The translations under genes and the position numbers were made by a program. A DNA stretch of 64,000 nucleotides from Corynebacterium nuruki S6-4 (GTDB lineage: Bacteria; Actinomycetota; Actinomycetes; Mycobacteriales; Mycobacteriaceae): NCBI RefSeq assembly GCF_007970465.1, contig NZ_CP042429.1, forward strand, positions 434,001-498,000, in the 5' to 3' direction. How positions within the stretch are numbered: the first letter of the stretch is position 1; each line of letters starts with the position of its first letter. Below, in pieces: positions 8,496 to 20,436 of the stretch. The notes under the pieces were generated by a model. It made no database searches. It worked only from the letters and a program-made list of their open reading frames with translations, and was not told the DNA's origin.

Positions 8496-9404
8496 CTAGT
8501 CTTTGTCCGCGAACGACAGGTCACCGATGTCGGGCTTGTCGCCGATCTCGAAGTCGTCGCCGAGGTTGTCCTTGACCATCCGTGTGAAGCTTCCGTCGGA
8601 GTACATGTCCTCGAGAGCCTCGTTGATGGCGTCCTTGTCGGCGCCGTCACCCTTGGGGATGCCGATGCCGTAGTTCTCGTCGGTCCAGAAGGAGCCGTCG
8701 GGGTTCTTCAGCTGCACGACCTTGAAGTCGTCGCCGTAGCGCTCCTTGTAACGCTCCGCGAACCCGGCGAGGATCGTCGCGTCGGTGGTGAGGGCGTCGA
8801 CGACGCCCTGCTTCACTCCTTCGGCGCAGGCGGCGTAGGTGTCGAACTCCTGGAGCTGCACGTCGGGCAGCGCCGCCTTGACCTTCTGGGCGGGGGTGGA
8901 GCCGGAGACCGAGCACAGCCGGGTTCCGGGGGCGACGTCACTGAGCTGCTTGATTCCCGAGTCGCCGCGCACCAGCAGTGCCTGGTGCGTGACAAGGTAG
9001 GGTCCGCCGAAGTCGACGGCGGCGAGCCGTCCGGCGTTGATCGAGTACGAGGCGGTGATCATGTTGACCTCGCCGTTGTTGATCAGCGTCTCACGCTGGG
9101 CGGACGGTGTCTCGCGCCAGGTGATGTCCGGTTCCTCCCAGCCGTTCTTCTCGGCGATGTGGTTGACGACGTAGCGGGAGACGTCGGTGTCGAGACCGAC
9201 GAAGTTCTTGTTCGGCGTGCGCTCGCCGAGGCCGGGCTGGTCGAACTTGGTGCCGAGGGTGACATGGCCGTCACGGATGTCGTCGAGCAGCGACCGTGGC
9301 TCCGAGGAGCCGCAGGAGGCCAGTGCGAAGGCGCCGGCGACGGCGACGACCGCCGCGGTCGTGCGCCGTACGAGGTGTCGGGTGATTCTGCCTTTCCTGG
9401 GCAT
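8496..9404 (-). CDS. gluB: Glutamate-binding lipoprotein GluB
   Basis: Periplasmic-side solute-binding protein of the glutamate importer, 302 residues. It has a lipoprotein signal: a basic N terminus (RRTTAAVVAVAGAF) and lipobox LASC, so it is probably anchored through the Cys of ASCGSS. The fold is SBP_bac_3; GLDTDVSRYV and YGIGIPKGDG are typical. The ATG at 9404 has AGGAGG at a good distance, unlike the GTG at 9410. Confidence 0.94.
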   Translation of the reverse strand: MPRKGRITRHLVRRTTAAVVAVAGAFALASCGSSEPRSLLDDIRDGHVTLGTKFDQPGLGERTPNKNFVGLDTDVSRYVVNHIAEKNGWEEPDITWRETPSAQRETLINNGEVNMITASYSINAGRLAAVDFGGPYLVTHQALLVRGDSGIKQLSDVAPGTRLCSVSGSTPAQKVKAALPDVQLQEFDTYAACAEGVKQGVVDALTTDATILAGFAERYKERYGDDFKVVQLKNPDGSFWTDENYGIGIPKGDGADKDAINEALEDMYSDGSFTRMVKDNLGDDFEIGDKPDIGDLSFADKD

Positions 9405-9416
9405 GTGCACCGCCTC

Positions 9417-10172
<756 letters not shown>

Positions 10173-10178
10173 AGTGGA

Positions 10179-10184
10179 ACCCTA
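10179..10184 (-). promoter_or_regulatory. -10 box of gluABCD (leaderless)
   Basis: TAGGGT on the minus strand, 6 nt before the gluA ATG. No good -35 hexamer is seen. Confidence 0.4.
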
Positions 10185-10327
10185 TCCGATGGGGGCGGGG
10201 GCGGTGCGCTGCGCCACAGGTTTTTTAACCGGGAGGAAATGGCGGCCCCCGACGGTGGCCCACGACGGCGGCTCAGATCGTGGCCCGGCACGCGGACGCA
10301 GGTTTCGGGGGCGTCCGTCGGCTGCAC

Positions 10328-10333
10328 TAGACT
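10328..10333 (+). promoter_or_regulatory. -10 box of miaB (leaderless)
   Basis: TAGACT lies 8 nt before the GTG at 10342. This supports that start over upstream in-frame ATG codons. Confidence 0.55.
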
Positions 10334-10341
10334 CGGGGACC

Positions 10342-11916
10342 GTGGTTGACTACCAGAGAACTGACGGAGCCGGGGGCGTGGCCGGGGAGACGGCCACGGC
10401 CCGCCGCACCTACCAGGTGCGGACGTTCGGCTGCCAGATGAACGTGCACGATTCGGAACGGCTCTCCGGCCTGCTGGAGGACAGCGGCTACCTGCCGGCG
10501 GGGGAGGACGCCGACCCGGACGTCGTCGTCTTCAACACCTGCGCGGTGCGGGAGAACGCCGACAACCGGCTCTACGGCACCCTCGGCCAGCTGAAGAAGG
10601 TGAAGGACGCCCACCCGGGGATGCAGATCGCCGTCGGCGGCTGCATGGCGCAGAAGGACAAGGACGTCGTCGTCGACCGTGCCCCGTGGGTCGACGTCGT
10701 CTTCGGCACCCACAACATGGGCTCGCTGCCGACACTGCTGTCGCGCAGCGCCCACAACCGGCGCGCCGAGGTGGAGATCGCCGACTCGCTGGAGCAGTTC
10801 CCCTCCGTCCTCCCGGCGAAGCGGGAGTCCGCCTACGCCGGCTGGGTGAGCGTCTCGGTGGGCTGCAACAACACCTGCACCTTCTGCATCGTCCCGTCGC
10901 TGCGGGGCACCGAGCAGGACCGGCGTCCCGGCGACATCCTCGCCGAGGTGAAGGCACTGGTCGATCAGGGGGTCACCGAGGTGACACTGCTCGGCCAGAA
11001 CGTCAACGCCTACGGCGTCCACTTCTCCGATCCCGCCATCGCGCGGGACCGCAGCGCCTTCTCGAAACTGCTGCGCGCCTGCGGGGAGATCGAGGGGCTG
11101 GAGCGCCTCCGCTTCACCAGCCCGCACCCGGCCGAGTTCACCGATGACGTCATCGACGCGATGGCGGAGACCCCGGTGGTGTGCCCGCAGCTGCACATGC
11201 CGCTGCAGTCGGGCTCCGACAAGGTGCTGAAGGACATGCGCCGGTCCTACCGGTCGAAGAAGTTCCTCGGCATCCTCGACAAGGTCCGGGCGAAACTGCC
11301 GGACGCGGCGATCACCACCGACATCATCGTCGGCTTCCCCGGGGAGACCGAGGAGGATTTCCAGGACACCCTCCGGGTGGTCGAACAGGCCCGGTTCACC
11401 AGTGCGTTCACCTTCCAGTACTCGCCGCGTCCGGGAACCCCGGCCGCCGACCTGGCCGACCAGGTGCCCAAGGCGGTGGTCCAGGACCGGTACGAACGGC
11501 TCCTGGCCCTGCAGGAGCGCATCAGCGCCGAGGAGAACGCGAAGCTGGTGGGACGCCGCCTCGAACTGCTCGTGCAGGAGGGCGGCGGACGCAAGAACGC
11601 CACCACCCACCGGATGTCCGGCCGCGCCCGCGACGGACGACTGGTGCACTTCGCGGTGCCCGACGAGGCGACGGTGCGTCCCGGCGACGTCGTCGAGGTG
11701 ACGGTCACGGGTGCGGCACCGCACTTCCTCCTCGCCGATTCGGGGCTGCACAGCCACCGCCGCACGCGGGCGGGCGACATGAGCGCGTCAGGTCAGACCC
11801 CTACGACGGCACCAGTCGGCGTGGGGCTGGGACTGCCCGGGATCGGGCGTCCCGGACAGGAACCGGCAGCATCCTGCTGCGGTTCGGACACGGACGGAGG
11901 ATGCGGTTGTGAGTGA
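10342..11916 (+). CDS. miaB: tRNA-2-methylthio-N6-isopentenyladenosine synthase MiaB
   Basis: Radical SAM methylthiotransferase that acts on tRNA A37 after MiaA; 524 residues. Order: N-terminal MTTase domain starting RTFGCQMN with its cluster cysteines (also NTCAVRE and GGCMAQ), radical SAM core with CNNTCTFC, and a C-terminal TRAM domain. The GTG start is set by the -10 box 8 nt upstream. The tail runs about 55 residues beyond TRAM and ends Cys-rich ([15 protein letters not shown]). The end overlaps the next gene by 8 nt. Confidence 0.96.
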   Translation: MVDYQRTDGAGGVAGETATARRTYQVRTFGCQMNVHDSERLSGLLEDSGYLPAGEDADPDVVVFNTCAVRENADNRLYGTLGQLKKVKDAHPGMQIAVGGCMAQKDKDVVVDRAPWVDVVFGTHNMGSLPTLLSRSAHNRRAEVEIADSLEQFPSVLPAKRESAYAGWVSVSVGCNNTCTFCIVPSLRGTEQDRRPGDILAEVKALVDQGVTEVTLLGQNVNAYGVHFSDPAIARDRSAFSKLLRACGEIEGLERLRFTSPHPAEFTDDVIDAMAETPVVCPQLHMPLQSGSDKVLKDMRRSYRSKKFLGILDKVRAKLPDAAITTDIIVGFPGETEEDFQDTLRVVEQARFTSAFTFQYSPRPGTPAADLADQVPKAVVQDRYERLLALQERISAEENAKLVGRRLELLVQEGGGRKNATTHRMSGRARDGRLVHFAVPDEATVRPGDVVEVTVTGAAPHFLLADSGLHSHRRTRAGDMSASGQTPTTAPVGVGLGLPGIGRPGQEPAASCCGSDTDGGCGCE

Positions 11917-12727
11917 CACGCAGGACACGCCGGAGACGGCACGGGCGGAAGCCAACCGGAAACGCCGGTCGGCGATCGACCGGCGGGTGACGCAACTGAC
12001 CCAGGAATCCGGCGGTGACCTGGCGAAGGCGGAACGCTCCGCGGCAGGGACGATCGTGCTGGGGCGGGTCACCCCGTGGCTCGCCATCGGCCTGATCATG
12101 GTGTTCGTGGCGATCTTCCTGCCGCACTCCGGCAAGGTGTTCGGCTACGACGTGCTGCTGTTCTCGCAGCGCGCGGAAGACTACGTCACGACGATGCCCG
12201 AGCGGATCTACGCCTGGCTGGCCCTGATCGGCGGCGTGCTCCTGCCGCTGGGCACGTTGTTCTCGAAATCCTCGGTCGTGGCCTGGGTGAACTGGGCATT
12301 CGCCGCCGTCGGTGCCTTCTACTGTGTGCTGGCGATCGGCTTCCGGAACTCCCGGCCGCCGACAGAGCCCGGCTCGGGCCCGTCGATCGGCCTGTTCATC
12401 GGCGGTATCGGCCTGCTGGTCATCGTCTTCACCCTGTCGTCACGGCTGTTCCGCCGGAGCGCGGTGCAGTCGGCGATCAACGCGCTGCGCCGGGACGCCG
12501 TGCACCGGGACGAGGATTCCCGGGCCGCCCAGCAGGTCCTCCGGACCGGACTGCAGCCCCATGACGATGCGGTCGTCGTCGACGACCGTCGTGCCCGGGC
12601 CCGTGCCCGCCGGGAACGGGCCGGCCGGGACAGCGGTGCCGACAGCAGCGACAGCAGCGGCAGCACCGGTAGCACCGGCAGCACCGACGGGAGCGCCGGG
12701 GCCGACGGCGCCGGTCAGTCCTCCTGA
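11909..12727 (+). CDS. Conserved membrane protein of unknown function
   Basis: 272 residues with a basic N-terminal cytoplasmic region, four hydrophobic segments (about residues 50-70, 93-112, 114-136 and 150-172) and a low-complexity Ser/Gly/Thr/Asp tail. GTG start with GGAGG upstream, overlapping miaB by 8 nt. A membrane gene after miaB also occurs in mycobacteria (Rv2732c). Nothing shows an enzymatic role; a link to tRNA modification rests on position only. Its 3' end overlaps the convergent DUF349 gene by 13 bp. Confidence 0.75.
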   Translation: MSDTQDTPETARAEANRKRRSAIDRRVTQLTQESGGDLAKAERSAAGTIVLGRVTPWLAIGLIMVFVAIFLPHSGKVFGYDVLLFSQRAEDYVTTMPERIYAWLALIGGVLLPLGTLFSKSSVVAWVNWAFAAVGAFYCVLAIGFRNSRPPTEPGSGPSIGLFIGGIGLLVIVFTLSSRLFRRSAVQSAINALRRDAVHRDEDSRAAQQVLRTGLQPHDDAVVVDDRRARARARRERAGRDSGADSSDSSGSTGSTGSTDGSAGADGAGQSS

Positions 12728-14097
12728 CCCGCTGCGGCGGCCGCGGTGGCCGCCCATTCCTCCCACTGTGCCGCCTGAGCCCGCAGCTCGGCGGCCTTCT
12801 TCGTCTTCCCGGCCTGCGCCGCGGCCGCGGCGTCGGCGGTGAACTGTGCCGCGCGGTCCCGGAACTGGTCGAGCCGGGACTGCAGTTCCGGATCGGTCCG
12901 GCGCCACTGCGCATCCGCGAAGTCGGTGACCCGGGACTGCAGGGCCCCGAGCCGGTCATCGAACTCCCGGACCCGGTCGCGGGGGACGAAACCGATCGCG
13001 TCCCACTTCTCCTCCAGCTCCCGGAGCAGGTCACGCGCCCGGTCGAGGCCGGCGGCGGGGTCGATGCGGCTGTCGTACTCGTCGAGCAGCGCCAGTTTGC
13101 GCTCGGCGTTGCCGGCGAACTCGTCGTCCCGTCGGGCGTTGTCGGCGTCCCGGGCGGCGAAGAACACGTCCTGGGCGGCGCGGAACCGGGCCCACAGCCG
13201 GTCGTCGTCGGCGCGGTGGGCGCGTCCGGCGGCCTTCCACTCGGCCATGAGGTCCCGGTAGGCGCGGGCGGTGGCACCCCAGTCGGTGGAGTTCTGCAGC
13301 CGCTCGGCACGTTCGACGAGCTTCTCCTTGTCGGCACGGACCCGGTCGCGGGCCCGGTCCAGGTCGGCGAAGTGACCGCTGCGCCGCTCGTTGAAGGTTT
13401 CGCGGGCGGCCCGGTACCGCTTCCAGAGGGCGTCGTCGGTGTGCTTGTCGATGCCGCGGACCGCCTTCCACCGGTCCAGGACGGAGGTGAACCGGTCACT
13501 GGCGTCCCGCCAGCCGTGCGGACCCTCATGGTCGCCGGCGGCGAGTTCCTCGGCCTCGGCGATGAGGGCCTCCTTGCGGGCGACCGCCTCCTCCCGCTGC
13601 TGCCGGCGGCGCGCGGCCTCGTCCTCGCCGGCGGCGGTGGCGCGGTCGACGAGGGCGGTGAGGCGACGCTCCAGCGCGGGGAGATCGCCGACAACCTCGG
13701 CGGTGGGCAGTTCGCCGAGCAGCTTCCGGGCGTCCGCGGTGACGTGAGCGGCCTCGTCGGGGTGTGCGGTGAGGCGGGACTCGAGCTGGGAGACGGTGGT
13801 GGCGAGGTCGTCGTAGCGCCGGCCGAAGTGAGCGAGACCTTCGGCGGGGGTGCCGGCCTGCCATTCCCCGACGCGGCGCTCACCGTCGGCGGTGGTCACC
13901 CAGACCACGCCGTCGTCGTCGATCCGGCCGAACCGGGTCGGGTCCGACGGCCGCACCGCGGCGGCGGGGGCGACCGGTCCGGTAGACCCTGCCGCCCCTG
14001 CCGCCCCTGCCGCTGCGGCAGGGCGGGCGACGCTCCCGGGGCGGGGCCCCGGCTTGGGGCCCGGCTTCGGACCCGGTTTCGGCACCGGTCTCGTCAT
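12715..14097 (-). CDS. DUF349 domain protein
   Basis: 460 residues. A Pro/Gly/Lys-rich start (repeated PGPKPG) and an Ala-rich linker are followed by a small domain ([23 protein letters not shown]). Several helical DUF349 repeats follow, each with a W-x-A-x-G/R-x-(AD)-x-LW-xRFR pattern, for example [11 protein letters not shown]. The start is set by AGGAGG 7 nt before the ATG at 14097. The function is unknown; related proteins are syntenic in mycobacteria (Rv2731). Charged coiled-coil character suggests a structural or nucleic-acid-associated role, which is speculative. Confidence 0.85.
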   Translation of the reverse strand: MTRPVPKPGPKPGPKPGPRPGSVARPAAAAGAAGAAGSTGPVAPAAAVRPSDPTRFGRIDDDGVVWVTTADGERRVGEWQAGTPAEGLAHFGRRYDDLATTVSQLESRLTAHPDEAAHVTADARKLLGELPTAEVVGDLPALERRLTALVDRATAAGEDEAARRRQQREEAVARKEALIAEAEELAAGDHEGPHGWRDASDRFTSVLDRWKAVRGIDKHTDDALWKRYRAARETFNERRSGHFADLDRARDRVRADKEKLVERAERLQNSTDWGATARAYRDLMAEWKAAGRAHRADDDRLWARFRAAQDVFFAARDADNARRDDEFAGNAERKLALLDEYDSRIDPAAGLDRARDLLRELEEKWDAIGFVPRDRVREFDDRLGALQSRVTDFADAQWRRTDPELQSRLDQFRDRAAQFTADAAAAAQAGKTKKAAELRAQAAQWEEWAATAAAAAGQED

Positions 14098-14130
14098 GGG
14101 AAGTCCTCCTGGTTGTCGTGTTGGGTCACC

Positions 14131-14149
14131 TGACAGTGTCACCATTATG
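14131..14149 (-). promoter_or_regulatory. DUF349 gene -10 box with adjacent palindrome
   Basis: CATAAT on the minus strand (14144-14149), followed by the palindrome TGACAGTGTCA (14131-14141) around the expected transcription start. The palindrome may be an operator; no regulator is assigned. Confidence 0.35.
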
Positions 14150-14235
14150 TTCCACGGCCGAATAGGAGCGGACGGCCACCCCCGGCACCCCCGGGTCGGT
14201 GCCGGGCGACTGGCCGGGCTGTCCCGGCGGCTTTG

Positions 14236-14241
14236 TAGAGT
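14236..14241 (+). promoter_or_regulatory. -10 box of miaA (leaderless)
   Basis: TAGAGT lies 7 nt before the miaA ATG at 14249. Confidence 0.55.
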
Positions 14242-14248
14242 CGGACCC

Positions 14249-15229
14249 ATGCCTGCGCCCGTAGATCCGGTGGAACCTGTCGAGACCGCTGAGACCGCTG
14301 AGACCGCTGAGACCGCACGGCCGCGTCCGGTCGCCGTCATCGGCCCCACCGGCTCGGGGAAGTCCGAGCTCTCCCTCGCCCTCGCCGAAGCGCTCGACGG
14401 GGAGGTCGTGAACATCGACTCGATGCAGCTGTACCGCGGCATGGACATCGGCACCGCGAAACTTCCCCCGGCCCAGCGCCGCGGCATCCCGCACCACCAG
14501 TTCGACACGCTCGACGTTACCGAGACCGCCTCCGTCGCCGCCTACCGGGACGCCGCGACCGCCGACATCACCGCAATCCGGCAACGGGGGAGAACCCCCG
14601 TCATCGTCGGTGGCTCGATGATGTACATCCAGGCCCTGCTGGACGCCTGGGAACTGCCGCCGACCGACCCGGCGGTGCGCGCCCGGTGGGAGGCGGAACT
14701 GGACCGGGTGGGGGTGGAGGCACTCCACGACGAACTGGCCCTCCGGGATCCGGCCGCCGCGGCCGTCATCGAGCGACGCGACCCCCGCCGTACCGTCCGG
14801 GCACTGGAGGTCATCGAGCTGACCGGCCGCCCCTTCGCCGCCTCCCAGCCGCCGAAGGACCGGCCGACCCGGTGGAACACCCTCATCCTCGGCCTGCAGG
14901 CGGATGCCGACTGGCTCAACCCGCGGCTGGCGGACCGGGTGCACCGCATGTTCGGGCAGGGACTGGTCGCCGAGGTGGAGGGACTTGTCGGGCAGGGGCT
15001 GCGCCGTGACTCGACCGCGGGACAGGCGATCGGCTACGCCCAGGTCCTCGACTACCTGGCCGGCGACCTCGACTACGACGAGGCGGTGGAACGCACCGTC
15101 ACCGGGACCCGGCGGTACGCCCGGCGGCAGCGGGCCTGGTTCCGCCGCGACCCCCGCATCCGGTGGTTGGCCGCCGCGGGCCCGGATGTGGCCGACCGGG
15201 CACTGGAGGTCGTGCGGCTAGAATCGTGA
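14249..15229 (+). CDS. miaA: tRNA dimethylallyltransferase MiaA
   Basis: Adds the isopentenyl group to tRNA A37, the substrate later modified by MiaB; 326 residues. The P-loop GPTGSGKS (near residue 32), [17 protein letters not shown], the [12 protein letters not shown] segment and the C-terminal QAIGYAQ/RRYARRQ elements match the family. The first 24 residues contain the repeat ETAETAETA from a 9 bp tandem repeat. The start is set by a -10 box 7 nt upstream. The dapF -10 box lies across the end of this gene. Confidence 0.95.
   Translation: MPAPVDPVEPVETAETAETAETARPRPVAVIGPTGSGKSELSLALAEALDGEVVNIDSMQLYRGMDIGTAKLPPAQRRGIPHHQFDTLDVTETASVAAYRDAATADITAIRQRGRTPVIVGGSMMYIQALLDAWELPPTDPAVRARWEAELDRVGVEALHDELALRDPAAAAVIERRDPRRTVRALEVIELTGRPFAASQPPKDRPTRWNTLILGLQADADWLNPRLADRVHRMFGQGLVAEVEGLVGQGLRRDSTAGQAIGYAQVLDYLAGDLDYDEAVERTVTGTRRYARRQRAWFRRDPRIRWLAAAGPDVADRALEVVRLES
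15219..15224 (+). promoter_or_regulatory. -10 box of dapF (leaderless) within the miaA end
   Basis: TAGAAT lies 8 nt before the dapF ATG at 15233 and overlaps the last miaA codons. dapF can therefore be transcribed apart from miaA. Confidence 0.55.
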
Positions 15230-15232
15230 GCC

Positions 15233-16114
15233 ATGACCGCTCTCGACTTCCTCAAGGGACACGGCACGGGCAATGACTTCGTGGTGCTCCCGGACCCGTC
15301 CGCCGACATCGACCTCACCCCGGACCTCGTCCGTGCCCTGGCCGACCGGCACCGCGGCATCGGTGCCGACGGGGTGATCCGGGTCGCGACGACCGGTGCC
15401 CTGGTCAGCCGGGGGGTGATCGCGGAGGCTCCCGCGGGGGTGGGGGAGGAGGACTGGTTCATGGACTACCGCAACGCCGACGGCTCGGTGGCGGAGATGT
15501 GCGGTAACGGCGTCCGTGTCTTCGGCCACGTTCTCGCCGGAATGGGCGTCCCCGGGACGGCGGAGGGCGACCCCGTCACCATCGGTACCCGTGCCGGTCG
15601 GCGCGTGCTGACCGTCCATGCCGTCCAGGGTGACCTGGCCGACGTCAGTGTGGACATGGGTGCACCGGTGGTGGGCGGGGAATCCGCCGCCACCCTCGAC
15701 GGGGAGACCTACCGTGGCCTGGCGGTGGACATGGGCAACCCCCACCTCGCCTGTGTCGTCCCCGGTCTGACGGCGGACACGCTGGCCGCGCTGGATGTCA
15801 CCTGTCAGCCGACGTGGGATCCCGCTGACTTCCCGGCGGGGGTGAACCTCGAACTGCTCACCCCACTCGCCGACGGTGCGGTGCACATGCGTGTCCATGA
15901 GCGTGGCGTGGGCGAGACCCTCTCCTGCGGGACGGGGACGGTCGCCGCCGCCGTCGCCGCACTGCGGGACGCCGGGGAGCGGACCGGGGTCGTCGAGGTC
16001 CACGTCCCCGGCGGTACCGTGCGGGTCACCGTCACCGCGGACGGCTCCGAACTCCGTGGTCCCTCCCGCCTGGTCTTCCGCAGCACCGTGGAGACCTCGG
16101 CCCTGGCGGGTTAG
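15233..16114 (+). CDS. dapF: Diaminopimelate epimerase
   Basis: Converts LL- to meso-diaminopimelate for peptidoglycan and lysine; 293 residues. The two catalytic cysteines are present: C90 in EMCGNGVR and C232 in SCGTGT. The N-terminal KGHGTGNDFVV and the DMGNPH motif are also there. It is near the usual length, with a small insertion (about residues 54-72). The stop is followed by CTGTAC and then by dispersed repeat copy A. Confidence 0.96.
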   Translation: MTALDFLKGHGTGNDFVVLPDPSADIDLTPDLVRALADRHRGIGADGVIRVATTGALVSRGVIAEAPAGVGEEDWFMDYRNADGSVAEMCGNGVRVFGHVLAGMGVPGTAEGDPVTIGTRAGRRVLTVHAVQGDLADVSVDMGAPVVGGESAATLDGETYRGLAVDMGNPHLACVVPGLTADTLAALDVTCQPTWDPADFPAGVNLELLTPLADGAVHMRVHERGVGETLSCGTGTVAAAVAALRDAGERTGVVEVHVPGGTVRVTVTADGSELRGPSRLVFRSTVETSALAG

Positions 16115-16145
16115 CTGTACCTCTGGGCCCGATGGCCCCGATAGC

Positions 16146-16256
16146 CCCGATGACCGTGGAACGAACCGACGGGTCGATATTTCTGTCCTCAGGCGGCACC
16201 TGGGTTCGTGATCCCGACATCCGCAGGAGCCGACCGGCCCCCGGTTCGTAAAACCG
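16146..16256 (+). repeat. Dispersed intergenic repeat, copy A
   Basis: Lies between the convergent ends of dapF and the next gene. It begins GGAACGAACCGAC, continues to ACCTGGGTTCGTGATCCC, and ends with a CGGTT/AACCG stem (16242-16256). The order of these boxes and most bases match copies B, C and D. CCCGATGGC-like 9 bp units precede it. Confidence 0.8.
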
Positions 16257-16273
16257 ACTCCCGGGACGTGCAG

Positions 16274-17077
16274 CTAGCTGCAGCCGCAGCTGCCCGAACT
16301 GCACCCGTCACCGCAGCCGCCCGAGCAGGCCGCCGGATCGGTGGCCGTGGCGGTGAACTGCACCTCGCCGGCGAGGATGCTGCCCGGCTCCACCGTGACA
16401 GCCCCGTCGGACCCGTCAGCCCCGTCGGCCCCTGCCGTCGCCGACAGGACGACGGTGAAGTCGAAGGGTGCCTGGATCCGGCACACCCAGAAGGGCTGGC
16501 CGGTCAGTGCGGTCGTCCGTCGTTCCGCCTCGACGACCTCGAGGGCGACGGTGGCGGCGGCGTGCGGGGCGACACCACCGGAGTTCAGGTCCGCCGCACC
16601 GCGGGAGTCGACCACACCCACCCGCAGGACGCCGGCCCGGGCGGCCTCATCCCGGCCGGCGTACACGGCGAGGTCCGCGGCCAGGGCGGTGAGCTGCACC
16701 GGCTGGTAGGACAGTTCGCCCGACTCGGCGAGCAGGGCTCCCTGGGCGACGGTGGCGGTGAGCGTGGCGAGCACCGGGGCGTCCTGCGCACCGATCTGCA
16801 GCAGGGGCGTGTCGGCGACGATGTCGAGGACCCCGACGATGTCGTTGACCATCGACAGGTGGGCGGTGGTGCCCACCCCACCGCTGAAACTGGCGAACGA
16901 ACCGTAGGGCGGTGCGGCGAGGATGACGAGGCGGGCGCCGCTGGGATCGTCGTACTGGAGGACCTGGCCGTCCTCGACTTCACCGGTGACGCGCAGGGCC
17001 CCGGAGCCGTAGGCGGCCTCCAGGGCGTCCTGCCAACGGAGGAAATCGAGGCCGACGCTTCTGAGTTCCGGAATCAT
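16274..17077 (-). CDS. Conserved corynebacterial hypothetical protein with Cys-rich tail
   Basis: 267 residues, no signal peptide or membrane segment, and no recognised domain. The body is rich in Ala, Val and Gly, with motifs such as [17 protein letters not shown] and [14 protein letters not shown]. The last 17 residues hold five Cys and many Gly ([16 protein letters not shown]), which could bind metal. A gene in this place between dapF and hflX is usual in Corynebacterium. The start ATG lies 7 nt after a TAGACT -10 box. The function is unknown. Confidence 0.7.
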   Translation of the reverse strand: MIPELRSVGLDFLRWQDALEAAYGSGALRVTGEVEDGQVLQYDDPSGARLVILAAPPYGSFASFSGGVGTTAHLSMVNDIVGVLDIVADTPLLQIGAQDAPVLATLTATVAQGALLAESGELSYQPVQLTALAADLAVYAGRDEAARAGVLRVGVVDSRGAADLNSGGVAPHAAATVALEVVEAERRTTALTGQPFWVCRIQAPFDFTVVLSATAGADGADGSDGAVTVEPGSILAGEVQFTATATDPAACSGGCGDGCSSGSCGCS

Positions 17078-17084
17078 GCCCCGT

Positions 17085-17090
17085 AGTCTA
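17085..17090 (-). promoter_or_regulatory. -10 box of the Cys-tail hypothetical gene (leaderless)
   Basis: TAGACT on the minus strand, 7 nt before the ATG at 17077. Confidence 0.5.
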
Positions 17091-17175
17091 GTCCCGGTCG
17101 CCCGCTGCAGCCGTGTCCGGTGGCGCCGGACGCCGATGGCACCGGAACCGCCGGACCGTGGAAAGATGGTGGGTG

Positions 17176-18606
<1,431 letters not shown>

Positions 18607-18627
18607 GCGCCCTGCGGAGGGCCGGTT

Positions 18628-18633
18628 TAGGAT
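18628..18633 (+). promoter_or_regulatory. -10 box of the NCS2 permease gene (leaderless)
   Basis: TAGGAT lies 7 nt before the ATG at 18641. Confidence 0.55.
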
Positions 18634-18640
18634 CATCCGC

Positions 18641-20008
18641 ATGACATCTCACGAGCGAGAATCCGCGACCACCGGTGCGCGGCGGGGCTGGGGCTGGTCC
18701 CTCCACGGTGACGGCCGGCACGTCCGACCCGGTGCCGTCGTCGCCCCCGACGAACGGCTGAGCTGGCCCCGTACCGTCGGCATCGGCATGCAGCACGTCA
18801 TCGCCATGTTCGGGTCGACCCTGCTGGTCCCCACCATCACAGGTTTCCCGGTCAACACGACCCTGCTGTTCTCCGGGCTGGGCACACTGATCTTCCTGCT
18901 GGCCACCCGGAACCGGGTGCCGTCGTATCTCGGCAGTTCCTTCGCCTTCATCGCCCCGCTGACGGCGTCCCAGGCCGACGGATTCCCCGCCCAGCTCGGC
19001 GGCATCGTCGTCGTCGGCGTGGTGCTCTTCGTCATCGGTCTGATCGTCAAGGCGGCGGGGCGTCGTGTCATCGACGCCGTCATGCCGCCGGCGGTGACCG
19101 GCGCCATCGTCGCGATGATCGGCCTGAACCTCGCCCCCAGTGCGGCGGAGAACTTCGGGACGCAGCCGCTGGTCGCCGCCGTGACCCTCGCCGCGGTCCT
19201 GCTGTTCACCCTGGCCGGCCGAGGCATGGTCGGCCGCCTCGGCATCCTGTTCGGTGTCGTCGTCGGCTGGCTGTTCGCCGTGGCGACCGGGAACCTCGCC
19301 GACGGCGCCGGGGACACGATCCGGGAGGCGTCCTGGATCGGCCTGCCGCACTTCGACACCCCGGAGTTCCAGCTCAACGCGATCCTGCTGACCCTCCCGG
19401 TCATCGTCGTCCTCATCGCCGAGAACGTCGGCCACGTGAAGGCCGTGTCCGGGATGACGGGCCGCGATCTCGACGACGAGCAGGGGCCGGCACTGATGGC
19501 GGACGGTGTGTCCACCGCCCTCGCCGGCATGTTCGGTGGTTCGGGCACGACCACCTACGCGGAGAACATCGGTGTGATGGCCGCGACCCGGGTGTACTCC
19601 ACCGCCGCCTACTGGGTGGCCGGTGTCACCGCGGCGGCCCTCGCCTTCGTCCCGAAGTTCGGGGCCGTGATCCAGACGATCCCGGTCGGCGTCCTCGGCG
19701 GCGCGGCGATGGTGCTCTACGGCATGATCGGGCTGCTGGGCATCCGCATCTGGGCGGAGAACGGGGTGAACCTGGCGCACCCGCTGAACCTGTCGACGGC
19801 GGCGGTCGCGCTCATCGCCGGGATCGGCAACCTCACCCTGAGCTTCGGCGACCTGACCCTGGAGGGGATCGCCTGGGGTGCCGTCGGCATGATCATCGGC
19901 TACCCGCTGCTGAAGTGGATCTACGAGCATGTCGGGGAGGGGCGCGAACCCCTGGTCCGGACCTACCTCACACCGCACATGACCCGGGACGGGGTCCGGG
20001 AGAAGTAG
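18641..20008 (+). CDS. NCS2 family nucleobase permease, probably uracil
   Basis: 455 residues with 12 or more hydrophobic segments. The NCS2 signatures are present: TVGIGMQHVIAMFG near residue 47, AENVGHVKAVSGMTGRD, and FGGSGTTTYAENIGV. The last fits the uracil branch (UraA-like) better than xanthine or urate carriers. C. glutamicum has a uracil permease gene after hflX. Substrate is inferred. The N terminus carries about 45 soluble residues rich in Arg and Gly. Confidence 0.85.
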   Translation: MTSHERESATTGARRGWGWSLHGDGRHVRPGAVVAPDERLSWPRTVGIGMQHVIAMFGSTLLVPTITGFPVNTTLLFSGLGTLIFLLATRNRVPSYLGSSFAFIAPLTASQADGFPAQLGGIVVVGVVLFVIGLIVKAAGRRVIDAVMPPAVTGAIVAMIGLNLAPSAAENFGTQPLVAAVTLAAVLLFTLAGRGMVGRLGILFGVVVGWLFAVATGNLADGAGDTIREASWIGLPHFDTPEFQLNAILLTLPVIVVLIAENVGHVKAVSGMTGRDLDDEQGPALMADGVSTALAGMFGGSGTTTYAENIGVMAATRVYSTAAYWVAGVTAAALAFVPKFGAVIQTIPVGVLGGAAMVLYGMIGLLGIRIWAENGVNLAHPLNLSTAAVALIAGIGNLTLSFGDLTLEGIAWGAVGMIIGYPLLKWIYEHVGEGREPLVRTYLTPHMTRDGVREK

Positions 20009-20019
20009 CTGTCCCGCCC

Positions 20020-20038
20020 GGACGCCCGCCCGGCGTCC
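20020..20038. terminator. Hairpin between convergent permease and HPr genes
   Basis: GGACGCC and GGCGTCC arms with a 5 nt loop lie between stops at 20008 and 20050, and may end transcription from both sides. Confidence 0.45.
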
Positions 20039-20049
20039 AGTTCGTCGTG

Positions 20050-20316
20050 TTATTCGTCGTCGAGGTTCTTCTCGACGAGGGCGGCGATGGCCTCGACGGC
20101 GTCCGCGTTGTCGGAGCTGACGGTCACCTGGTCACCGTGCTCGGCACCCAGGGCCATGATCATCAGCGAGGAGGAGGCGTCCGACGGCTCCTCGTCGTCG
20201 CCGACGAGGGCGAGCAGGATCTCGTCGTCATAGGCGGCCGCAGCCTCGGAGATGACGGTCGCGGGGCGGGCGTGGAGGCCGACGGTGGAACCGACGGTGA
20301 CGGTCTTCGAAGCCAT
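20050..20316 (-). CDS. ptsH: Phosphocarrier protein HPr
   Basis: Passes phosphate from enzyme I to sugar-specific EII proteins; 88 residues. The phosphorylated His15 lies in GLHARPAT. The segment SSSLMIMALGAEHGD corresponds to the HPr regulatory-serine region. ATG at 20316 has AAAGGA upstream. It lies next to the sugR-like repressor and ptsI, forming the general PTS locus as in C. glutamicum. A TACGCT -10-like box is at 20402-20407. Confidence 0.95.
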   Translation of the reverse strand: MASKTVTVGSTVGLHARPATVISEAAAAYDDEILLALVGDDEEPSDASSSLMIMALGAEHGDQVTVSSDNADAVEAIAALVEKNLDDE

Positions 20317-20436
20317 GGCAGAAATCCTTTTCGTGGGGGAGTCCGTCGCGGAGCCGGACGGTCCGGGGATCCGGCGACGGGTGGTCGGGTCTGACGGCCC
20401 CAGCGTAGCGGAGCGGCGTCCGGTCGTGCACCGGCC

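Noticed and set aside
10240..10349. Small open frame of 36 codons before miaB with GGGAGGAA upstream
   Set aside because: The ribosome site is only 2 nt from the ATG, there is no similarity to known peptides, and miaB appears to be transcribed from a start beyond it.
16202..16215. GGTTCG elements in the repeats as tRNA T-arms
   Set aside because: No acceptor, D or anticodon arms can be drawn around them, and the palindrome closes on a 2 nt loop.
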